Positions 37,990 to 47,016 of a stretch of 64,000 bases of DNA are shown here, one piece after another. The notes below the pieces were generated by a model. That model had not been told where the DNA came from. It ran no database searches and was given only the letters and a program-made list of their open reading frames with translations. The stretch's first letter is position 1, and each line of letters opens with the position of its first letter. The translations under genes and the position numbers were made by a program. Source of the stretch: Lentzea atacamensis (lineage in GTDB: Bacteria; Actinomycetota; Actinomycetes; Mycobacteriales; Pseudonocardiaceae); assembly GCF_003269295.1 (NCBI RefSeq), contig NZ_QLTT01000001.1:949635-1013634 (forward strand), in the 5' to 3' direction.

Positions 37990-40011
37990 TCAACGTGTCC
38001 CCCGAGGGATGATCAGCGCGTCCACGGCCAGCACGCCGTCCGGGCCCACGCGCACGGGGTTCAGCTCGATCTCCGCCAGGTCCGGTCTGGCCGCGAGCGT
38101 TTCGGAGACCTGGGCTATGACCTCGGCCAACGCTGCCAGGTCGGCCGGTTCCGCGCCGCGCCAGCCGGACAGGAGCGGAGCCGAGGCGAGGCGGGCCAGC
38201 ATGTCCCGCGCGGTGGCCGGAGTCACCGGGGCCAGCTCGATCGCGGTGTCCTTGAACAACTCTGCGTGAGTGCCGCCCGCGCCGACGAGCACCACTGGGC
38301 CGAACGAGTGGTCCCGTTTGGCGCCGATGATCAGTTCCACGGTGTTCTCGCGCGTGTCCATCTCTTCGAGCACGTAGGTGCCGGGGCCCAGACTGGCTTC
38401 CATCTCGTCGAAGGCGGTGGCCGGGTCGGTCAGGTTGATCCGGACGCCGCCGTGCTCGCTCTTGTGGGGCAGCCAGTCGGCTTTGAGCGCGTACGGGCCT
38501 TCGAGGGTGGTGGCCTTGACCTCGGCCACGCTCGTCACGGCGTGGGCCTTGGGGAACCTGAGGAAGCTGAGCAACTCGCGGGCGGCGAGGTAGCCGGGCT
38601 GGTACGGCAGGCTCGCGCAGAGGTCCCCCCTGAAGGGGTCCCCTGATTCAATTCTCCCAGCCGGCACCGACAGTCCCGCGCCGCTCACAGCACCAACGGA
38701 CCGTTGATCAAGCGCCCCTAAACGAGCCGCGTCACCCACCGCAGCCACAACTCGCTCGATCGTGTGCTGCACCGGCACCCCGTCCGCACGCAACGCGCGT
38801 ACCGCCGCGGAGTCCGCGCACATGCTGTGCACCGCCACAGGCACACCGGTTTCCCTTGCCAGGAACCCGATCCGAGACGCCACCGCCACCTCGGCGGCTT
38901 CCAGCGACGGCGTGTCCGCGCCGTAACTGCCGAAGTAACCGGACAACACGACGGTGTCGACCTCGCCGGAACGCACGAGCACCTCGACCGCGCGGGCGTA
39001 GTTCCACAGGTCCCGCTCCCCCGCGCCGGCGAGGTCGATCGGGTTCCGCGAGGACGCGCCCGCCGGAAGTCCGTCCACAGAGGACAGAGCAGGCACCGAC
39101 AACCCGGCCGCCGAAGCCAGATCCGCCGCGATCGCCCCCTGCCCACCGGAGTCCGAGATGATGCCGATCCGACGTCCGCGCGGCACACCGGACGACACGA
39201 CAGTCGCCAGATCGACCAGCGCGGCGGGCGTCGCCACCCGCACCGCCCCGGCACGACGACAGGCCGCGTCCACAACGTCCGAAGTGGACGTCAACGCTCC
39301 GGTGTGCGAACGAGCGGCTTCGCGAGCCGCCGTCGACGACCCCACCGTCAGCAGCACAACGGGTTTCCCCGCCGCACGCAGTTCCGACATCGCCGAAACG
39401 ATCCCCGGCCCGAAGCTCTCCAGATAGACCCCGACAACCTTGGTCATGTCGTGGGACACCAAGTCCAGCAACGCTTCCGTCGCCGTCACGTCCGCCTGGT
39501 TGCCGACCGAGACGAACCGCGACACCCCGATCCCCGACGCCGCCAGCCCGGCGATCTCCAGACCCACCTGCCCGCTCTGCGACACCACACCGAGCGAACC
39601 GGGCTGGAACCGTCCCCAGGCGAGGTGCAACGACGTCGCCGCGTCGAACACGCCCAGGCAGTTCGGGCCGAGCAGTCGCGCGCCCGCCGAACGAATTCGG
39701 TTGATCACCCCGTCGTCGATGCCCGACGGGATGCCGACGAACCCGCGCACGCCCACCGCGAGCGCCTCGTCGACGACCGCGGGCACGTGCGCGGCAGGTA
39801 CGGCCAGCACCACCAGTTCCGGCGCTTCGGACAACTCCGAGAGAGACCGCACGGTCGGTTCCGACAGCACGGAGCCGCCGCCGCGGTTCACCAGGTGCAC
39901 GGCGCGACGGTCACGGCCGACCAGGGCACCGCGCGCGAGCCAGTGGCCCCACTTCGCGGGGTCGTCGCTGGCACCCACCACCGCGACGGACGCGGGATCG
40001 GAGAAGATCAT
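37990..40011 (-). CDS. Acetyl/acyl-CoA synthetase (ADP-forming), alpha-beta fusion
   Basis: A 673-residue protein: CoA-binding Rossmann domain (ASVAVVGASDDPAKWGHWLA) at 1-125, succinyl-CoA-ligase-like domain with the phospho-His in AARSHTGAL near 250, and a C-terminal ATP-grasp domain (KATTLEGPYALKADWLPHKS, VLVGAGGTHAELFKD). Members make acyl-CoA from acid, CoA and ATP (to ADP), or in the reverse direction yield ATP. It follows an acyl-CoA dehydrogenase with a 4 bp ATGA overlap, so the substrate is probably a branched or aromatic acid degraded via its CoA ester. Upstream operator B may control the pair. Confidence 0.9.
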   Translation of the reverse strand: MIFSDPASVAVVGASDDPAKWGHWLARGALVGRDRRAVHLVNRGGGSVLSEPTVRSLSELSEAPELVVLAVPAAHVPAVVDEALAVGVRGFVGIPSGIDDGVINRIRSAGARLLGPNCLGVFDAATSLHLAWGRFQPGSLGVVSQSGQVGLEIAGLAASGIGVSRFVSVGNQADVTATEALLDLVSHDMTKVVGVYLESFGPGIVSAMSELRAAGKPVVLLTVGSSTAAREAARSHTGALTSTSDVVDAACRRAGAVRVATPAALVDLATVVSSGVPRGRRIGIISDSGGQGAIAADLASAAGLSVPALSSVDGLPAGASSRNPIDLAGAGERDLWNYARAVEVLVRSGEVDTVVLSGYFGSYGADTPSLEAAEVAVASRIGFLARETGVPVAVHSMCADSAAVRALRADGVPVQHTIERVVAAVGDAARLGALDQRSVGAVSGAGLSVPAGRIESGDPFRGDLCASLPYQPGYLAARELLSFLRFPKAHAVTSVAEVKATTLEGPYALKADWLPHKSEHGGVRINLTDPATAFDEMEASLGPGTYVLEEMDTRENTVELIIGAKRDHSFGPVVLVGAGGTHAELFKDTAIELAPVTPATARDMLARLASAPLLSGWRGAEPADLAALAEVIAQVSETLAARPDLAEIELNPVRVGPDGVLAVDALIIPRGTR

Positions 40012-41174
40012 CTCGCACCGAGACCGCGGGAGATGATGAGGCGCTGGATGTCCGAGGTGCCTTCCTCGATCTCCTCCAGCTTGGCATCACGCATCCAGCG
40101 CTCCACGGGATACTCGCGTGAATAGCCGTAGCCGCCCAACGTCTGCACGGCGGCGTGTGTGCACCACATGGCGTTCTCCGAGCCGACGAGCTTGGCCATG
40201 GCCGACTCCTGCGCCACGGCGTGCCCCGCGTCGTACAGCGTCGCCGCGCGCACGGTCAGCAGGTGCGACGTGTCGACGCGCGTGGCCATGTCCGCGAGCC
40301 GGAACGCCACCGCCTGGTGCTGGATGATCGGCACACCGAACTGCACCCGTTGCCGCGCGTAGTCGGCCGCGAAGTCCAGTGCAGCCCGCGCAAGGCCCGT
40401 CGTGGCGGCGCCGATGAGGATGCGCGAGGCGTCGAACGTGCGCATCAGACCCGCGAAGCCCTGACCTTCGTCGCCGAGCCGGTTCTCGACAGGCACGCGC
40501 ACGTCGTCGAGGAACACCTCCGCGTTGACGATCGCGCGCTGCCCCATCTTCTGGAACGGCGGCCCGACCGTGAGGCCCGCGGCGTCACGCGGCACCACGA
40601 ACGCGGTGACCCCGCGGGAGCGCCGAGTGGGATCCACGGTCGCGAAGATCACGAACTGCGAGGCGTAAGGAGCGTTGGAGATCCAGGTCTTCTGTCCGTT
40701 GAGGACATAGGAGTCGCCATCACGCCGAGCCGACGTCTGGATGCTCGCCGCGTCCGACCCGCTGCCGGGTTCGGTGACCGCGACGGCGGTGAGCGGCGGC
40801 CGCTCGGTCGTGAGCGGACCGAGGAAGCGCTCCTGCTGCTCAGGCGTGCCGAGGTGCTCGACGGGCGCGCTGAAGAAGCCGTTGGACGTGATCAGGTTGC
40901 CGATGCCGATGTCGCCGTGGCAGAGCTCCTGCTGGACGAGCACCTGGGTGAGCAGGTCGGTGACGCCGCCGCCACCGAGCTTCTCGGGAATCATGAACGA
41001 GGTCAGCCCGAGCCGGGAGGCCTTCTCCCACACGTCGAGCGGCGACTCGGTATCCGCCTCGTCGACGGCACGCGCGCGCGGGCGGATCTCCTCAGCGGCG
41101 AACTCCGCGGCCAGTGAGACGAACTGCTCCTGTTCGGCCGTGAGCCGCAGGCCGTCCCTGACGGTCCGCCCCAT
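40008..41174 (-). CDS. Acyl-CoA dehydrogenase
   Basis: A 388-residue flavoenzyme with all three acyl-CoA dehydrogenase domains: N-terminal helices (LTAEQEQFVSLAAEFAAEEI), the central beta-domain AVAVTEPGSGSDAASIQTSA with KTWISNA, and the C-terminal four-helix bundle (RQRVQFGVPIIQHQAVAFRLAD, QTLGGYGYSREYPVERWMRDAK with the EGTSDIQRL end). The catalytic Glu is probably in the C-terminal EIEEGTSD. It introduces a 2,3-double bond in an acyl-CoA and passes electrons to ETF. ATGA overlap with the acyl-CoA synthetase makes a two-gene catabolic operon. Confidence 0.93.
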   Translation of the reverse strand: MGRTVRDGLRLTAEQEQFVSLAAEFAAEEIRPRARAVDEADTESPLDVWEKASRLGLTSFMIPEKLGGGGVTDLLTQVLVQQELCHGDIGIGNLITSNGFFSAPVEHLGTPEQQERFLGPLTTERPPLTAVAVTEPGSGSDAASIQTSARRDGDSYVLNGQKTWISNAPYASQFVIFATVDPTRRSRGVTAFVVPRDAAGLTVGPPFQKMGQRAIVNAEVFLDDVRVPVENRLGDEGQGFAGLMRTFDASRILIGAATTGLARAALDFAADYARQRVQFGVPIIQHQAVAFRLADMATRVDTSHLLTVRAATLYDAGHAVAQESAMAKLVGSENAMWCTHAAVQTLGGYGYSREYPVERWMRDAKLEEIEEGTSDIQRLIISRGLGAR

Positions 41175-41189
41175 CTCGCACCCCTAAAT

Positions 41190-41207
41190 TGACTGACTAA
41201 TCAGTTA
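41190..41207. promoter_or_regulatory. Palindrome upstream of the acyl-CoA dehydrogenase (operator B)
   Basis: The 18-mer TGACTGACTAATCAGTTA lies 16 bp upstream of the dehydrogenase start and matches operator A (32419-32436) at 16 of 18 positions. It is an imperfect dyad of TGACTGACnnGTCAGTCA type. The two probable operators lie at almost the same distance from their starts (16 and 17 bp), which strengthens the case for a common regulator. Confidence 0.7.
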
Positions 41208-41371
41208 TTCACGATCCATCGGGCAGCCTAGCTGTGTCAAGACGCATCAGGAGGTGCGCGAACGGGTGACTGATGGGGAAACGCGGCGGTTGACGTATCG
41301 AGCCGCCCCGTGGTCATTCTTGATCAGTGCCGGTCCGCGTCGGAGGGAGTCGCGTGAGCCCCTAGCGAGGA

Positions 41372-42100
41372 CTTCACCCGTTCGGGGTTGAGGATGCCGC
41401 GGTGTTCCACGGGCGCGAGCGGATGGCCGGCGAGCTCAGAGCGGCGGCCGCGGGACCGGGGCTGCTGGTCCTCGTCGGCCGCGGCCGAGCTCGTGGTCGT
41501 CGACCGGCTGGAAGAGCTGTTCACGCTCGACCTGCCCGCACGCGAACAGCATCGACCTCACCGAACCGCGAGCCCTGCCGAGCTGTGGCGCAAACCGCTG
41601 CCGGCCGGGCTCACCACCGATTTCGCCTACAGCCCAGACGGATCGCTCTTCGCAGCGTTCGACAGCACGCAGACGCTGCGCCTGTGGCGGGTGCGGGACC
41701 GCAAGCCCGCAGGTGATCCGGTGAAAGCCGCCGTGGGTGGCCGGAACGCGAACGGCAAGATGGCGTTCAGCCCGGACGGCAAGCGCATCGCGTTGACCGC
41801 CGTGGAGCGACGCGGGTCGGACTTCGTCACCCGCCCGGAGATCTGGGACGTCTCCGACCCCGACACCCCGTCCAGCAGTTCTACCTGCCGGGCGGCGACT
41901 CGTCGTCCTTCTACGACCTCGACTTCAGCCAGGACGGGAGCACGCTCGCGATCGTCCGTGCCTCCGCCGGAGTCGACCTGTGGGACACCGACCAGGAGCG
42001 GATCGTCGCCGGCCTCTGCGACGCACCCGGCGATCCGATCACCGAGCAGCAGTGGCAGCGTTGTCTGCCCGGCAAGGACTACCGGCCACCTTGTGGCTGA
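41372..42100 (+). pseudogene. Collapsed nSTAND1-WD40 signalling gene
   Basis: The opening frame reads HPFGVEDAAVFHGRERMAGEL then AAAAGPGLLVLVG, the start of an nSTAND1 NTPase (Walker A should follow). It jumps, in another frame, to AAELVVVDRLEELFTLD (Walker B) and then to WD40 sequence: ELWRKPLPAGLTTDFAYSPD, KMAFSPDGKRIALTA, EIWDVSDPDTP. A last frame change gives FYLPGGDSSSFYDLDFSQDG, TLAIVRASAGVDLWDTD and a stop at 42098-42100. Intact relatives are over 1,000 residues; most of the NTPase and the propeller are missing. It converges on the M48 gene with a 22 bp overlap. Confidence 0.65.
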
Positions 42101-44883
42101 GCCTCGGCCGAGATCCGCGACAACCGGTCCAACGCCGAGTTCGCCTCCGACGCGGCGTTCGTGAGCTCCTCCAGTGACCGCAGCAACAGCCGATCCGGCC
42201 CCGTCTCCAACGCGGCCAGGCAGTTGGCGCTGCCCCGGTTCGCCAGTGCCGTGAAACGACTCCAGTGCTGCTGCGCCACCTCGTCCGGGATGCGGAAGTA
42301 CCGTTGCGCATCCCGTGCGATCTGCCCGAACTCCGCGCAGCTGGTCCTCAGCGGCGAGAAGTCGACCGGACCGGTGGCGGACCCGAGAGTCTGCAACGTT
42401 TCCGAATGGCGCGTCATGGTGTCGAGGAGGCGCTGGTTCAGGTCGAACCCACCGAAACGCTTCCACGCGGCCTGCTGGGCGGCGCGCGTGCGGGCCGGGA
42501 GCTGCGGGACCACGGGACGTGCGAACATTTGCGCCACCTTGTCGTCGGACGCCTCGCCTCTCGACTGGTCCCACAACGCCAGCCCGGAGGCGGAGACCGC
42601 GACCCCGGCCACGCAGAGAACCGCGACCACCCGACGGCGTACCGCCGGCCTGCCCGGTGCCCGTGCGGGAACCGCGGGTGCGCGCCGGACGATCGCCACG
42701 ACACCCGCGGCGGCGAAGGCCGCGATCGCGGCGACCACGAACACCGGAGCGAGCAAGGTCAGCAGCGCCAGACCGGACATGGTGAAGTGCGGACCGCAGG
42801 TCGACTCCATCACCCGCAACGACTCCACACAGCCGTCGGCGGACATCGCCGTCAACGCCAGCGCGAAACCCAGCATCGCCGCCGTCTGCGCGGCGACCAG
42901 GGCGACCGGCAACGGGTAGCGCCCGGCCCACCCGGCTGCGACGAACGCGGCCACCACCGTCGCGGCGACGACCACCGCGAACGTGCCGGTCTGGTACGTC
43001 AGCGCGAACAGCGCGCCCGATCCCGGAGGCAGCGGGCGCCACGTGTGCAGGTAGGCCTGCAACCCCACCACGGCGGCACCCGCCACGACACCGCCGATCA
43101 GGCCGGGCAGCAGCGCCCGGCGCAGCGGCGGCAAGGGTGGCGCGCTGACGACGACCGCACCCGAGTCGTCGAGAGCCGGCCGCAGCCGGCGCGGCGTGCC
43201 GTCCGCCGGGCGCACGATCCAGGCCGGGAGGGGCACGATCCACAGCGCGATCATCGACGCGACGGACAGCGCCGGGATCGACATGCCGTGCATCAGGGGA
43301 AAGAAGGAGGCGAAGGCGGACAGCACCAGCGCGTGGTCCGCGGCAGGCCCGCCCAGGCCGTGCGCGAGCACCTCCCGGACCCGGTCGGTGTCGACCATCG
43401 TGCCGAGCGTGTACAACGTGCCGTCGCTCTGCCACCAGATGAACCACGACGACAACGCCAGCCAGGCCGCGCCCAGTACGGCGGCCATCACCGGCAGGGT
43501 CGTACGTCCCGCGGTGGCCCAGAGGTGCGCGCATTGGCCGATCCACCAGGCGATCGCCGTGCCCGCGAGCACGACGAGCAGCAGGAACTCGGGGTGCGGC
43601 GGCAGCCATTCCAGAACCGCCACCCGGTTCAGGAACAGCTCCCCCGCGGCGAGGCCGAACCCGAGCCACAGGCCGGCACGCCACGCCGGCGGCACGGGCC
43701 GTGACGTCCGCACCCCGTGCACCACGGCCCTCCACAGCGCGATCCCGACCACGCCGACGACGAGGCCGGACGGGACCAGCGTCAGCGCCTGACTCATCCA
43801 CTCGCGGAGCAGGCCGTCCCTGACCAGATAGGCCTGCACGGGCTCGCGCACCTGCGCGTTCACCAGGGTCGCGGCCACACCGGTGAGGAACATCGGCAGT
43901 GCCCGCAACCCGAACAGCTCCCCGGTACCCGCCACCGCCGCCCGGCGCAGATCCAGCCGCGGATGGGTGCGCCACAACTCTGCGAACGCCGACCACCGCC
44001 GCGCTGGTGCCGCGGCGGCCCAGATGTGCGGGGACGCGCCCCACCTGACCGCGGCGAGATCAGCGCACACCTCCCGGCTGCGCAGCACGTCCGCTCGCGC
44101 CAGGTAGACCAGCAGCACGAGCAGCACGAGCAGGAGAACCCGGCGCACCTGGCTCGGCTCGTCACCCGACCACCAGGACGGCTGGACCAGCGACACGACC
44201 GCCCACACCGCGTACGGCGTCAGGACCGCGGCGAGGAACATGCGCCACAGCGCGGTGGTGACGTAGTACAGCGTGACGTCACCGTTGCGGATGTGCGCCA
44301 GCTCGTGGAGCACCACGCCCCGGAAGCGCTCGGGATCGGTGGTGGCGCTGTGCAGCAGGTCGGCGCTCAGCCGCAGGGTGGGCCGCCTGTTGCTGCCGTA
44401 GACGACCACGCTCGCGGTCGGATCGACCACCACTCGCGGCGGCCTGGCCAGTCCCGCGGTCGCCGCCGCCTCGGCGACCAGCCGGTGCGCGTCGTGAGTG
44501 CTGTCGAGTGGTGACGCCCAGCGCGCCCGCCTGCGCCATCGGGGTATCGCCCGGAACAGGACGGCGGCGCCGAGCAGCACGACGACCGGCCAGCCCAGCA
44601 CCACCCACCACGGCGGCCCCGGTTGATGACGGGCCATGCACTCGTCGAACGCCGATCTCTGCTGGAGCAGCACCAGCTGAACCTGGAGGGTGCTCGCGTC
44701 GGGGTCGGCACCGGCCGCCAGCTGGCACCCCACGCCGTTCGCACCCGAGATACCGCTGGCGACATCGCGCATCATCGAGCCGCTGGCCACGAACAACAGC
44801 ACCATCAGCAGGACGAAGCGAACCGTGGTACCTGCGCCGATCACCCGTTCGTCCACGCGTGGCGGGACCGGCTCCACCGTCAC
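42079..44883 (-). CDS. M48-family membrane zinc metallopeptidase
   Basis: A 934-residue polytopic protein. The zinc motif HELAHIRNGD lies near 192, after an N-terminal pair of helices; upstream PRVVVDPTASVVVYGSNRR is typical of M48 (HtpX/Ste24-like) and the third ligand Glu is in SREVCADLAAVRWG. About 12 more helices and a C-terminal soluble part (residues about 780-934, with CAEFGQIARDAQRYFRIPDE) follow, much longer than HtpX. M48 enzymes remove damaged or specific membrane proteins. It lies downstream of a GntR gene and converges on the collapsed nSTAND1-WD40 gene. Confidence 0.87.
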   Translation of the reverse strand: MTVEPVPPRVDERVIGAGTTVRFVLLMVLLFVASGSMMRDVASGISGANGVGCQLAAGADPDASTLQVQLVLLQQRSAFDECMARHQPGPPWWVVLGWPVVVLLGAAVLFRAIPRWRRRARWASPLDSTHDAHRLVAEAAATAGLARPPRVVVDPTASVVVYGSNRRPTLRLSADLLHSATTDPERFRGVVLHELAHIRNGDVTLYYVTTALWRMFLAAVLTPYAVWAVVSLVQPSWWSGDEPSQVRRVLLLVLLVLLVYLARADVLRSREVCADLAAVRWGASPHIWAAAAPARRWSAFAELWRTHPRLDLRRAAVAGTGELFGLRALPMFLTGVAATLVNAQVREPVQAYLVRDGLLREWMSQALTLVPSGLVVGVVGIALWRAVVHGVRTSRPVPPAWRAGLWLGFGLAAGELFLNRVAVLEWLPPHPEFLLLVVLAGTAIAWWIGQCAHLWATAGRTTLPVMAAVLGAAWLALSSWFIWWQSDGTLYTLGTMVDTDRVREVLAHGLGGPAADHALVLSAFASFFPLMHGMSIPALSVASMIALWIVPLPAWIVRPADGTPRRLRPALDDSGAVVVSAPPLPPLRRALLPGLIGGVVAGAAVVGLQAYLHTWRPLPPGSGALFALTYQTGTFAVVVAATVVAAFVAAGWAGRYPLPVALVAAQTAAMLGFALALTAMSADGCVESLRVMESTCGPHFTMSGLALLTLLAPVFVVAAIAAFAAAGVVAIVRRAPAVPARAPGRPAVRRRVVAVLCVAGVAVSASGLALWDQSRGEASDDKVAQMFARPVVPQLPARTRAAQQAAWKRFGGFDLNQRLLDTMTRHSETLQTLGSATGPVDFSPLRTSCAEFGQIARDAQRYFRIPDEVAQQHWSRFTALANRGSANCLAALETGPDRLLLRSLEELTNAASEANSALDRLSRISAEAQPQGGR

Positions 44884-44972
44884 ACTCGCCCCCCGCGATC
44901 AGTCACCTGCGAGTCAGTGTGCGGGCCGCGCGACGCCGACGAGCTCGTTCGGGGCCAGAACACCCGGATGGA

Positions 44973-45326
44973 TCAGATCCCTCGCAACGCCGCGCGGACG
45001 ATCTCCAGGGCTTCCTGCGACGAGAGGCCCAGGTCCGCGGACATCGACGCGTACTGCGCCGCCGCCGCACGGACGCGCTCGCGGTTGTTGTCGCCGTTCG
45101 CGCTCACCACGGTGCCCGCGCGGCCCCGCGTCTCGACGAGGCCGGCTTCCTCGAGCTCGCGGTAGGCGCGGGCCACCGTGTTGACCGCCAGACCCAGGTC
45201 TTTCGCCAGCGCGCGCACGGTGGGCAGCTTGGCGCCCACCGGCAGTTCGCGGTTCGAAATCGCGTGCGCGTAGTGCACCCGCACCTGCTCGTACGGCGGT
45301 GTGTCCCCGTGGTGGTCGATCTTCAC
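44973..45326 (-). CDS. YtrA-type GntR transcriptional regulator
   Basis: A 117-residue protein: short GntR helix-turn-helix (PPYEQVRVHYAHAISNRELP, KLPTVRALAKDLGLAVNTVA, YRELEEAGLVETRGRAGTVV) followed by only about 40 residues, the YtrA subfamily size. YtrA regulators control small ABC or membrane-protein operons and usually themselves. It sits 90 bp upstream of the M48 peptidase on the same strand, so that gene is the obvious target; no operator was confidently identified. Confidence 0.88.
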   Translation of the reverse strand: MKIDHHGDTPPYEQVRVHYAHAISNRELPVGAKLPTVRALAKDLGLAVNTVARAYRELEEAGLVETRGRAGTVVSANGDNNRERVRAAAAQYASMSADLGLSSQEALEIVRAALRGI

Positions 45327-45402
45327 TGCGCCCCATCCCTCCCCGACATGTAACTACCTCTGTATTGACCAACGGAGGAGTGGGGCGGAGGTTGCGGTCG
45401 AT

Positions 45403-45708
45403 TCAGCGGATATTGGTCTGGTCCGCGCCCATCTGCACGTAGAGCTTGCGCCATCCCTGGTCTGCCGCCGTGGCTTCTTTGCCGTCACAGTAGGGCTTTG
45501 AGCCGTTCGAGGTGTAGTAGCGCAGGATCGACAACGAGACGACCGTGTCCCAGTTGCCTTCGTCGAAGTACTCCTCCCCCGGTGTCTGCTCCTGGTGCTT
45601 CATGCAGGAGACGTCGGACTGACCCTCGTCGTCGAACTGGGCGGTGGCCGCCGGTTCCGCCGAGCACGCGGCCAGCGCGAGCACCGCCAGCACGATGAGC
45701 TTCTTCAT
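45403..45708 (-). CDS. Small lipoprotein, unknown function
   Basis: A 101-residue protein with a lipoprotein signal peptide KKLIVLAVLALAACS; the lipobox is LAAC with Cys15. Two further Cys (SCMKHQE and PYCDGKE) may form a disulfide. The rest (EEYFDEGNWDTVVSLSILRYY) resembles no family I recognise. It follows the NicO-like gene by 15 bp on the same strand and is likely its last operon member. Confidence 0.75.
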   Translation of the reverse strand: MKKLIVLAVLALAACSAEPAATAQFDDEGQSDVSCMKHQEQTPGEEYFDEGNWDTVVSLSILRYYTSNGSKPYCDGKEATAADQGWRKLYVQMGADQTNIR

Positions 45709-45723
45709 GACTCCTTCTTCCAG

Positions 45724-47016
45724 CTAACCGGCCAGCGCACGCGTGGCCAGACCGACTCCGACGAGCATCACCAGCGCCGCGGTGCCCAGCGGCGTGATGT
45801 CCGCGAACTTGCGGAAGCGGGCCAGGCGCGGGCCAAGGCGGTCCCGCAGCGAGACCAGCAGCAGCCCCGCGGCGGTCAGCGTCACCGCCATGCCGAGGCC
45901 GTACGCCAGCACCAGGACCACGCCGAACCACGTCCGGCCCAGTCCGATCGCCCCGAGCAGGACGACCAGCGCGGACGGCGACGGCACCAGGCCGCCCGCG
46001 ACTCCCATTCCGACGAGCCCCGCCCGGCGGTGCCCATGACCGTGTCCGTGGCCATGTCCGTGGTCGTGCCGCATACGACCCCGGTTCCGCACCGCCGAGC
46101 GGAGCAGCACCCCTCCGATCACCGCGACCAGCAGACCGCTCACCACGCCGAGCCAGCGCAGAACCGACTCGCCGGCGATCACGCTGGACACGCTGAGCAG
46201 CAGCCCCAGCACCAAGACCCCCGCCGTGTGGGTGATGGTGACCGTGGCGCCGACGAGGAGTGCGTCGCGGCGGGTTCCCCTCGAACCCGCCAGGTAGGCG
46301 GCCATCACGGTCTTGCCGTGGCCGGGCAGCGCCGCATGTGACGCGCCCAGCACCAGAGACAGCAGGACCGCACCGATCCCGACCACCGGGGTGAGATCAC
46401 CCACCAGGCCGACGGCCGCCTTCGTGGCCTCTCCCAACGCTCCAGGCGGGGTGACAGCGCTTCCCTCACCTGGTTGTGCGACGAACCGCACCGCCCGCAC
46501 GTCCAGAGGAGAGGACAGCAGGTCTTCCGGATAGCTGCGCAGCTCGTTGGTGATCGACTCCGCCGGCGCACCCGACACCGCGACGTCGACACCGACGACG
46601 GTGATCTCGCGCCACCCCGGCTTCTCGCCGAGGTAGGAGTCGCTGAACGTCACCTCGACCTCGCCGCGCACCTGCAGTGAAACCGTGTACTCGCAGGTCA
46701 AACGCATGGTCGGCAGGCCTGCCTCACCGGGAGGGCGCACGACCTCCGCGTCGCGCACCTCGAACTGGAGCTCCCGCTCGTCCGCCATGGCGTCCAGCGA
46801 CTTCGCCCGTTCCGCGCACCGCTTGCGCGCGTCGACGAACTCGCGGTCCTGCAGGGTCGGGATCTCCGCACTGTCCACAACGGACCTCAGCTCGATCCGG
46901 TCGGGGAACACGCGCAGCCCGTCGTAGTGGTTCACGCTGAGGTTGCTCAACGGGTGTGCTTGAGCGACTCCGCCCATCAGCAGCAGTCCGAACAACGTGA
47001 GCAGCAGGACTCTCAT
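45724..47016 (-). CDS. NicO/HoxN-UreH-like nickel/cobalt exporter-type membrane protein
   Basis: A 430-residue protein from ATG 47016, overlapping the TPR gene as ATGA. A signal sequence (MRVLLLTLFGLLLMGGVAQA) leads to an extracellular beta-rich domain of about 180 residues, followed by six membrane helices with GASHAALPGHGKTVMAAYLAG and TITHTAGVLVLG, motifs of NicO/TauE-like metal exporters. A His/Gly-rich loop (HDHGHGHGHGHGHRR) is a probable metal-binding segment. It may export Ni2+ or Co2+, or insert a metal into a partner. The DUF4331/TPR neighbours are a recurrent set. Confidence 0.82.
   Translation of the reverse strand: MRVLLLTLFGLLLMGGVAQAHPLSNLSVNHYDGLRVFPDRIELRSVVDSAEIPTLQDREFVDARKRCAERAKSLDAMADERELQFEVRDAEVVRPPGEAGLPTMRLTCEYTVSLQVRGEVEVTFSDSYLGEKPGWREITVVGVDVAVSGAPAESITNELRSYPEDLLSSPLDVRAVRFVAQPGEGSAVTPPGALGEATKAAVGLVGDLTPVVGIGAVLLSLVLGASHAALPGHGKTVMAAYLAGSRGTRRDALLVGATVTITHTAGVLVLGLLLSVSSVIAGESVLRWLGVVSGLLVAVIGGVLLRSAVRNRGRMRHDHGHGHGHGHGHRRAGLVGMGVAGGLVPSPSALVVLLGAIGLGRTWFGVVLVLAYGLGMAVTLTAAGLLLVSLRDRLGPRLARFRKFADITPLGTAALVMLVGVGLATRALAG

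Noticed and set aside
46020..46075. GTG/CAT-rich repeat suggestive of a regulatory repeat or CRISPR-like unit
   Set aside because: It encodes the His-Gly metal-binding loop of the NicO-like protein. No CRISPR array is present in the window.
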